A stretch of 64,000 nucleotides of DNA from JAGNXB01 sp964471595. Lineage in GTDB: Bacteria; Bacteroidota; Bacteroidia; Chitinophagales; Saprospiraceae. The notes under the pieces are model-generated. The model made no database searches and was not told the DNA's origin. It saw only the letters and a program-made list of their open reading frames with translations. The DNA lies in assembly GCA_964471595.1 (NCBI GenBank), contig CAYYGN010000001.1:62001-126000 (forward strand), written 5' to 3'. Position numbers and translations under genes: made by a program. Below, piece after piece: positions 58,134 through 64,000 of this stretch (the first letter of the stretch is position 1; each line of letters opens with the position of its first letter).

Positions 58134-59599
58134 ATGGCGAATCCATGCGTGGACAAGGCATGGTCCCTCTGCCGTATTAATACCTCCACAGTCGTTTCCA
58201 GGTGCTCAAGGGTAGTTCGAAAACTCAAAACAGCCAACCGGATCCATACCCTTCCTCCAATTCGCGTTGAAGAGAGGAATACCCTTCCGTCTTCTCGGAT
58301 CATGTCCACCAACCGTGCATTCCATTGATCAACCTCTTCGTCTCTGGCCGGCCACCGGAATACCACCACAGACAGCGCAGGTTCCATCAGGGTTTCAAAA
58401 CCCGCTTCCCGAATGGTATGGTAAAACCATCGGGCCAGGAGTATCTTCTGCTTCAAAAGGTGCCGAATCACCGACAGTCCGTTCATCTTCATGGAAAAGT
58501 ACATTCTGAGACCTCTGAAATGTCGGGTCAGCTCGGGGGACAGATCAGCAGGAGATAATGTCTCCTGATCCCTGTAGGCATCCTGCATGTAGGCCGCTTC
58601 ATAAGCATGGCTATGCAGAAGGTGTTTGATCTCTCGCACAACAACCGCCCCGGTTCCGTAGGGCAAAAAAAGCCCTTTGTGAGGGTCGGCGACAATGGAG
58701 TCTGCGCGTTCCAAACCTGCAAAGGCAGGGGCGAATTCCGGAAGCAACCGAAAGAATCCGCCATATGCAGCATCCACATGGAACCACATTCCGTTTGCAT
58801 GGGCGATATCGGCCAGAGCATCCAAAGGATCCACCGCTCCCGTATCCGTCGTTCCGGCTGATGCCAGCAAGAGGAACGGGTGGAGACCCCTGGCCATATC
58901 TTCCTGTATCATGGCATCCAGCATATCTGGCCGCATACGGAAGCCCTCATCCATGGGTACATCTCTGCGTATACTATAGCCGAGTCCGGCAATTCGCAAG
59001 GCCTTGTCCAGACAATGATGCTGATGCGCCGTACCATAGACCACCATGTCCATCCACCTGGCAGGTAGCTCCCCTGAGGCATCCCTGGCTGCTGTGATGG
59101 CCACCAGGCTGGCGATCGAGCCCCCCGATGTCAGCGTGCCACCGGCCGAGGAGGGCAATCCGAAAAGATCAGCCACCCAACGCACCAGAAAATGTTCCAA
59201 CTCAACAGCGCCGGGATTGGCAAAATGGATCCCGGCATATCGATTGGTCACCGCGGCCAGCATATCGCCAAGTGCGGCGGCTGGCATTCCGCCACCCGGT
59301 ATATAGCCCAAATGTCCCCCTGAGGCCGGATTTAGACCCCGGAAATCAATCCTGCTCCTGCATTCCTCCAGGATCGCAGGCAAGGGCACAGGATCTTCCT
59401 CCAAATGAAAAGAAGGCCCGACCTGGCCTTCTTCAGGTGGCCACCATGCGGGACCATTTCGGGTCAGATCCAGGAATGACCGGGAATACGCTTCCACTTC
59501 GTTGATCCAGGAACTCCATCTCTCAGGGCCAGGATCTGCTACAGCTACCGGATCTCCTAAAATTTTCAAAGCGGTAAGTATCTCATCTTTGATTTCCAT
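58130..59599 (-). CDS. Group II PLP-dependent amino-acid decarboxylase
   Basis: A 489-residue decarboxylase of the aromatic-L-amino-acid/glutamate/tyrosine decarboxylase fold. It has SGGHLGYIPGGGMPAAALGD, GGTLTSGGSIASLVAITAAR, HQHHCLDKALRIAGLG, SAGTTDTGAVDPLDALADI, FHVDAAYGGFFRLLPEFA and the PLP-lysine motif DPHKGLFLPYGTGAVVVREI. It probably makes an amine from an aromatic or branched amino acid, but specificity is not readable. The ATG at 59599 is preferred over a TTG two codons earlier. No transporter or amine-using gene is adjacent except the APC permease 0.8 kb away on the other strand. Confidence 0.9.
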   Translation of the reverse strand: MEIKDEILTALKILGDPVAVADPGPERWSSWINEVEAYSRSFLDLTRNGPAWWPPEEGQVGPSFHLEEDPVPLPAILEECRSRIDFRGLNPASGGHLGYIPGGGMPAAALGDMLAAVTNRYAGIHFANPGAVELEHFLVRWVADLFGLPSSAGGTLTSGGSIASLVAITAARDASGELPARWMDMVVYGTAHQHHCLDKALRIAGLGYSIRRDVPMDEGFRMRPDMLDAMIQEDMARGLHPFLLLASAGTTDTGAVDPLDALADIAHANGMWFHVDAAYGGFFRLLPEFAPAFAGLERADSIVADPHKGLFLPYGTGAVVVREIKHLLHSHAYEAAYMQDAYRDQETLSPADLSPELTRHFRGLRMYFSMKMNGLSVIRHLLKQKILLARWFYHTIREAGFETLMEPALSVVVFRWPARDEEVDQWNARLVDMIREDGRVFLSSTRIGGRVWIRLAVLSFRTTLEHLETTVEVLIRQRDHALSTHGFAI

Positions 59600-59796
59600 G
59601 CACAAGGAAGTTGGATTGCAGTCTCCGGGGAACGCCAGAGACCGGTCTCAAGTCCTACAAATTTGGGAAGAATTACCTGACCCTGGGAAGATGATTGCTT
59701 CTTCCTGGGTCATGGCAAATGGAACAACACGCCCACGTTTTTGGCCAATCCGTCAAATTCCGGTAACTTTCCCTCAGAATTTGCATTATCCTATAA

Positions 59797-60393
59797 ATGA
59801 CCCCGATGTATCGAATTTTTTTGCTTTTTGCCTTGATGTGGACCTTCTCTGGTTCTGTCCGGGCTCAAATCCAATATGTCTTTTCCATAGACAGACCCGA
59901 CACCGTTACGGACGCCCAAATCACATCCCTTTTTGAGGATTATCCGGATATCAGGCAAGTAGCCGTGCGGGGCAACATGTTGACATTTGTCGTTCCTGAC
60001 CGGGCATCATATCCAGTCATTACCATTCGGGAATGGCTTGCCAAGCTTCAGGTTTCTGCCACGGATTACAAGGAGACCGAGCTTGGAGACCGACCTGACT
60101 TACGCGTCCAAAAGCTTGAATCGACCCACTTCAAAGTTTATGGTGTTTGCGGCATGTGCCAGGAACGCATTGAGCGGGCTGCCCGGTCCGTAAAAGGAGT
60201 CGTCAACGCCCGATGGGATGTTGAAACCCAAATCCTTACCCTGAAGTACCGGTCGGGCATTACTGACATTCCAGCCATCCATGAAGCGCTTGTGGCTGTG
60301 GGACATGATACGGAGTCCAGGCGCGCACGGGATGAGGTTTACGAGCAGTTGCACACCTGCTGCAAATACGAACGTCCTGCTGTAGAGCGGTAA
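59797..60393 (+). CDS. Secreted heavy-metal-associated (HMA) domain protein
   Basis: A 198-residue exported protein with a signal peptide ending near SVRAQ. Residues about 25-85 form an HMA-like ferredoxin fold without cysteines (YVFSIDRPDTVTDAQITSLF). A second HMA domain near residue 112 keeps the metal-binding CxxC in VYGVCGMCQERIERAARSVK, and the C-terminus carries CCKYERP. It probably binds copper or a similar soft metal in the periplasm. The ATG follows 197 bp of non-coding DNA with no clear promoter; TTTG at 59782-59785 lies close to it. The stop overlaps the APC permease start by one base. Confidence 0.85.
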   Translation: MTPMYRIFLLFALMWTFSGSVRAQIQYVFSIDRPDTVTDAQITSLFEDYPDIRQVAVRGNMLTFVVPDRASYPVITIREWLAKLQVSATDYKETELGDRPDLRVQKLESTHFKVYGVCGMCQERIERAARSVKGVVNARWDVETQILTLKYRSGITDIPAIHEALVAVGHDTESRRARDEVYEQLHTCCKYERPAVER

Positions 60394-61748
60394 TGAAGGG
60401 CGGGCCACTGCCAAACACTGACCCCTCTCAATTGCGACGTGCGATTACGGTAGTCCCGCTGACCCTGATCGCTGTAGGTGCCTGTATTGGCTCCGGAATT
60501 TTTCTAACCCCATCGGACATTGCCGGTCATGTCGGTTCAGCGACAGGCATTTACCTGGCCTGGACGTTGGGCGGGCTGGTTGCTTTGTCCGGGTCATTGA
60601 CATTTGCCGAACTTGCCGGAAGACTGCCTGACCATGGCGGCATTTATGCCTATCTCCGACACAGTTATGGTGATTTTGTCGCTTTCATGTACGGCTGGGT
60701 CATTCTGACCGTCATCACTTCCGGCGCCATTGCAGCCCTGGCATTGGCCTCAGCGCGTTATATCTCTTATCTTTTGCCTGTCTCGGGTGCAGGCATACCA
60801 TTTATTGGCATAGCGCTTATTCTGGGCTTGACGTTTGTCAATTTGGCTGGTGTACGATCCGGGGCCGGTCTTGGTGCCTGGTTGACTTTCCTCAAGGTTT
60901 TGGGGATAGTCGCCATCATCGCTTTAGGCTTTGTGGCCTTCCTGCATCCCGTCCGGCCGTCGGCATCCCTATCCTCCGGTTTCCATTTACAGGGCCTTCC
61001 GCTGGCCCTGATCGGGGTTTTCTGGTCCTTCGGAGGTTGGCACCACGCCTCTTACCTGGCTGGCGAGACGGTGGAACCCGCGAAGACAGTGCCCAGGGCC
61101 ATGGTCCTAGGCGCTTTGATCGTCACCTTGATATATCTTGGTGTGAATTGGGGATATCTCCAACTCCTTTCACCAGAGGAGATGTCCCGTTCTCTGGCGG
61201 TAGCTTCCGATGCAGCAGGTAAAATCCTGCCCCAGGGAAGCCGGTTTATCGCCATCCTTATCGTCCTGTCAACCCTTGGTACAGCCGGTATTTATACCCT
61301 GTCTGCACCCAGGATTTATCAAACCATGGCAGCCAACGGCACCTTCTTTCCGGCACTCGCCCGCATTCACCCCAGGTTCCAGGTACCTCATATTGCCATT
61401 TTGTTACAGGCGGGTTGGGCTATTGTCCTGCTTGTTTTTTGGTCCACCTTCGAAAATCTGATCGCCTATGTGGTTTTCATGGACTGGATCTTCATGGTTC
61501 TTGCCGCTTTCAGCCTGTTCCTGTTGCGCCAACGGATGCAGAACTACGAAGGATTCAAGAGTCCTGCCTACCCTCTCATGCCGGTTGTATTTCTGGTTTT
61601 GTCCATTTGGTTCCTTGGCTCCACTTTGGTGTTGCAACCCAAACAGGCGGGCGTAGGACTCTTGCTTTGCCTTGCCGGATGGCCGGTTTTCCTATGGTTC
61701 AAAAGGATCAAAAGCCGCGGACTTTCAGACGCCGGCAACAGGAATTAG
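60393..61748 (+). CDS. APC-family amino acid permease
   Basis: A 451-residue polytopic protein with about twelve hydrophobic helices. The APC family signature is TVVPLTLIAVGACIGSGIFL in helix 1, then FAELAGRLPDHGGIYAYLR and helix 6 GVFWSFGGWHHASYLAGETV. These permeases import or exchange amino acids or polyamines. The neighbouring PLP decarboxylase could use an imported amino acid, but it is on the other strand, so a link is only suggestive. It overlaps the HMA gene by one base (TAATG). Confidence 0.9.
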   Translation: MKGGPLPNTDPSQLRRAITVVPLTLIAVGACIGSGIFLTPSDIAGHVGSATGIYLAWTLGGLVALSGSLTFAELAGRLPDHGGIYAYLRHSYGDFVAFMYGWVILTVITSGAIAALALASARYISYLLPVSGAGIPFIGIALILGLTFVNLAGVRSGAGLGAWLTFLKVLGIVAIIALGFVAFLHPVRPSASLSSGFHLQGLPLALIGVFWSFGGWHHASYLAGETVEPAKTVPRAMVLGALIVTLIYLGVNWGYLQLLSPEEMSRSLAVASDAAGKILPQGSRFIAILIVLSTLGTAGIYTLSAPRIYQTMAANGTFFPALARIHPRFQVPHIAILLQAGWAIVLLVFWSTFENLIAYVVFMDWIFMVLAAFSLFLLRQRMQNYEGFKSPAYPLMPVVFLVLSIWFLGSTLVLQPKQAGVGLLLCLAGWPVFLWFKRIKSRGLSDAGNRN

Positions 61749-61776
61749 GCCTGCATGAATCCTGCAAAACAGCACC

Positions 61777-62442
61777 TCAATTCTTTTTCTTGAAGTCTCC
61801 GCGTTTCCAGGCGTCAAAGAATTGTTTCCAGGCGATGGGATTGAAAATGTTCATCGGAGGCTGCTGTCCGATGTGGTAAAAAGCATGTGATTGCTGCCTC
61901 AGGTAATAACTGGCGCTTTCCACGCCGTCATAGCGCAGATCCTGTCTGGCTTTGTTGAGGTTTTCCTGAGCCAGGTTTTCCAGGGCCTTTCGTTGCAAAT
62001 CCGTGGTGACATCCATGGCCAAAAACTCGATCTTGAAATGCTCACGGCTTGGCCAGGGGAAGACGACGGTTTCAGGAAGGTTGAAGGTGTCCCGTGACAT
62101 CAGTTGAACCATGGAATACCGGTTGTCTTTCAGGGTATCCGGGACGCGAAACGTCACTGTCTGGTAGCCTATTGACGTGAATTCCACCAAATCTCCGGCA
62201 TAGACCACAATGGAAAAGAATCCATTGTAATCGGCATAAGTGCCTCTGCCCTGATCCTTGACGGCAACGGTGGCAAAAGGCACCGGCAGCAATTCCGAAC
62301 TGGAACCATCCAGGACAAGACCGGAAAACTGTACCACCATCCGGTCATTGTCCGTCTTTTGTTGGGCACGTCCCTTGTTCATTCCGCTAAGGAGGAGCAG
62401 GAAAGTGATGGCCAAAATCAGAGGCCGGAATGCTGCATTCAT
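61777..62442 (-). CDS. Carboxypeptidase-regulatory-like domain protein
   Basis: A 221-residue exported protein with a signal peptide (MNAAFRPLILAITFLLLLSG). Residues about 30-130 form a carboxypeptidase regulatory-like (CarboxypepD_reg-like) beta-sandwich: FSGLVLDGSSSELLPVPFAT, YADYNGFFSIVVYAGDLVEF, SIGYQTVTFRV. The rest is a charged helical tail ending FKKKN, with PFP-like turns. Such proteins are common in Bacteroidota envelopes, often as part of TonB-linked or signalling systems; here it stands alone. A TACCTTTC box lies four bases before the ATG, which supports this start over an upstream one at 62490. Confidence 0.8.
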   Translation of the reverse strand: MNAAFRPLILAITFLLLLSGMNKGRAQQKTDNDRMVVQFSGLVLDGSSSELLPVPFATVAVKDQGRGTYADYNGFFSIVVYAGDLVEFTSIGYQTVTFRVPDTLKDNRYSMVQLMSRDTFNLPETVVFPWPSREHFKIEFLAMDVTTDLQRKALENLAQENLNKARQDLRYDGVESASYYLRQQSHAFYHIGQQPPMNIFNPIAWKQFFDAWKRGDFKKKN

Positions 62443-62446
62443 AGGC

Positions 62447-62454
62447 GAAAGGTA
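62447..62454 (-). promoter_or_regulatory. -7-like element TACCTTTC abutting the carboxypeptidase-regulatory-like gene
   Basis: One mismatch to TAnnTTTG, ending four bases before the ATG. It fits the leaderless pattern seen elsewhere in this window. Confidence 0.45.
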
Positions 62455-62514
62455 CGGACAAAAGACATCGCGGCGGGGCCAATGGTCCACGATCCGGAGC
62501 TGATTAAGAGAATT

Positions 62515-64000
62515 TTAACCCTTGCCTCCGGAGCCGGCCATTTTAAGTCCCAGGGTGTATTGCAACACTTCGCTCATCTCTTCCACATACTTGAACCGAA
62601 GTCCCTTGCGGTACATGGAGGGTATCTCCTCCACATGCAGTTTGTTCTCTGCACACAAAACAACGGTTTGGATGCCTGCTCTTTTGGCCGCCAGGATCTT
62701 CTCTTTAATACCCCCTACCGGAAGTACTTTGCCTCTCAGCGTAATTTCTCCAGTGAGCGCCACACGGGGACGGATTGGCTTTTGCACGAAGGCGGAGGCC
62801 AGGGCCGATAACATGGTAATACCAGCAGAGGGTCCATCCTTGGGAATGGCGCCTTCCGGCACATGCAAGTGGACATCCGTTTTTTCGAAGACTGCCGGAT
62901 CAATGCCGTAGAGGGAGGCGTGTGCTTTCAGATAACTGAGGGTAGTGGTCGCCGATTCCTTCATGACTTCACCCAGATTGCCGGTCAGGCGCAATTGCCC
63001 CTTTCCGGCCGATAAGCTGGTTTCGATGAACAGGATGTCACCCCCCACACTGGTCCAGGCAAGGCCAATGGCTACCCCGGCAGGATTGTCTTCCACCATG
63101 CGGTCCAGGGAAAACTTGCGTGGACCCAGTATTTTCTCCAGTTCCTCCGGTTTGACGGCGGGATGGAATGGATCGCCGGTCGCCACCTTGCGGGCTGCAT
63201 GGCGGCAAATCCGCGCGATCACCCGGTCCAGGGAACGTACCCCGCTTTCCCGTGTGTAATCCTGGATCAGCTTTTCGAGGACCGGGCGTGAGAGCACCAA
63301 TTGTTTACCGGTCAAACCATGCTCCCCTAATTGTTTGGGAACAAGATGTTTCTCGGCAATTCCGATCTTCTCCTCGACGGAATACCCGTTGATTTCGATG
63401 ATTTCCATCCTGTCCAGCAATGCCGGCTGTATGGTGGAAAGCGAATTGGCGGTGGCAATGAACAAAACCCGGCTCAGATCATATTCCTGCTCGAGGTAAT
63501 TGTCATAAAAAGTGCTGTTCTGCTCCGGATCAAGTACCTCCAGCAAGGCCGAAGACGGATCGCCCCTGAAGTCCTTTCCCACCTTGTCGATTTCGTCCAG
63601 GACAAAGCAAGGATTGGAGGACTTGGCCTTGCGCATAGATTGGATGATCCTTCCCGGCATGGCTCCGATATAGGTTTTTCGGTGTCCCCGAATCTCCGAT
63701 TCATCGTGGAGACCTCCGAGAGAAATCCGGACATATTGTCTGCCCAATGCCCGCGCGATGGACCGCCCCAGGCTGGTTTTGCCGACACCTGGAGGTCCAA
63801 AAAGACACAGGATGGGGGCTTTCATGTCCCCTTTCAGTTTGAGCACCGCCAGATGCTCCAGAATTCTTTCCTTGACTTCGGTCAGACCGTAGTGATCTTC
63901 ATCCAGGACACGCTTTACTTTCCTGAGGTCAAAATTGTCCTGGGTAAACTCTTCCCATGGCAAATCCAGCATCAGATCCAGGTAATTGAGCTGAACACTG
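62515..64000 (-). CDS. lon: ATP-dependent protease Lon (3' part)
   Basis: The gene enters from the right edge, so the start and the N-terminal substrate-binding domain are missing; in-frame codons SVQLNYLDLMLDLPW continue to the edge. The AAA+ domain is complete with Walker A FGPPGVGKTSLGRSIARALG, the ISLGGLHDESEIRGHRKTYI segment and Walker B CFVLDEIDKVG. The protease domain has the catalytic serine in AIPKDGPSAGITMLSALASA and the catalytic lysine in PVGGIKEKILAAKRAGI. It degrades unfolded and regulatory proteins in the cytosol. The C-terminal residues end GSGGKG. Confidence 0.97.
   Translation of the reverse strand, partial: SVQLNYLDLMLDLPWEEFTQDNFDLRKVKRVLDEDHYGLTEVKERILEHLAVLKLKGDMKAPILCLFGPPGVGKTSLGRSIARALGRQYVRISLGGLHDESEIRGHRKTYIGAMPGRIIQSMRKAKSSNPCFVLDEIDKVGKDFRGDPSSALLEVLDPEQNSTFYDNYLEQEYDLSRVLFIATANSLSTIQPALLDRMEIIEINGYSVEEKIGIAEKHLVPKQLGEHGLTGKQLVLSRPVLEKLIQDYTRESGVRSLDRVIARICRHAARKVATGDPFHPAVKPEELEKILGPRKFSLDRMVEDNPAGVAIGLAWTSVGGDILFIETSLSAGKGQLRLTGNLGEVMKESATTTLSYLKAHASLYGIDPAVFEKTDVHLHVPEGAIPKDGPSAGITMLSALASAFVQKPIRPRVALTGEITLRGKVLPVGGIKEKILAAKRAGIQTVVLCAENKLHVEEIPSMYRKGLRFKYVEEMSEVLQYTLGLKMAGSGGKG

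Noticed and set aside
1..64000. CRISPR arrays, insertion sequences, prophage, tRNA or rRNA genes
   Set aside because: No repeat-spacer arrays, transposase or phage motifs, T-loop GGTTCRANNCC patterns or rRNA sequences were noticed by eye; small ones could be missed.

Overview
The window looks like chromosomal DNA from a member of the Bacteroidota, probably a Saprospirales/Chitinophagales-type organism (the lower rank is inference). The evidence is a PorP/SprF type IX secretion protein at the left edge, the Bacteroidota families DUF4249, DUF4293, DUF1573, LptE and OstA-like, and the recurring phylum-specific promoter -7 element TAnnTTTG, which sits just upstream of many starts. Base composition is near half G+C and even throughout. 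I see no transposase, phage gene, CRISPR array, rRNA or tRNA. Coding density is very high, with many 1-4 nt ATGA/TGATG overlaps and several convergent genes whose 3' ends overlap.

Left part (0-9 kb): porP/sprF (partial), a UbiA-family prenyltransferase, a DUF1573 lipoprotein, a PolX-family protein with an apparently dead polymerase site, dnaK and a DUF4249 lipoprotein all point left. panB and mltG then point right. From 9.2 to 12.8 kb come two GT4 glycosyltransferases and a RibBA whose GTP cyclohydrolase half is degenerate.

Central accessory-looking block (12.7-18.1 kb): two divergent operons meet at a 46-bp gap. Leftward run an intact stand-alone RibA, a BchC-like MDR dehydrogenase, a highly altered 6-pyruvoyl-tetrahydropterin-synthase homologue and a GT4 glycosyltransferase. 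Rightward run a SAM methyltransferase, an FkbM methyltransferase, a CDP-alcohol phosphotransferase and cutA. Together they read as a pathway for an unknown pterin- or pyrimidine-derived, glycosylated, methylated and possibly lipid-linked product. This is the best candidate for an undescribed system.

18.4-36.3 kb is mainly housekeeping: prfB with the classical programmed +1 frameshift, an FKBP isomerase, a SWIM protein, rlmH, a rhomboid protease, lpdA, then the Bacteroidota-style run miaB / sigma-54 regulator / lptE / TPR-like protein / secG / groES / groEL, followed by purB, purM and yidC. Between yidC and a 1502-residue exported protein lie two tandem copies of an 85-nt element ending in a strong intrinsic terminator, which I read as small-RNA candidates.

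41-64 kb holds prmA, folD, a flippase-like membrane protein, a saccharopine dehydrogenase-like enzyme, cdd, kdsB, a LysM protein, cystathionine beta-synthase, an M1 aminopeptidase lipoprotein, a universal stress protein, DUF4293, an FAD oxidoreductase coupled to an OstA/LptA-like protein, rpmA (carrying an unusual C-terminal helix-hairpin-helix extension) and rplU, a double retropepsin-like/PDZ protein coupled to a PLP decarboxylase, a secreted HMA-domain protein with an APC permease, a carboxypeptidase-regulatory-like protein and the 3' part of lon, cut by the right edge.
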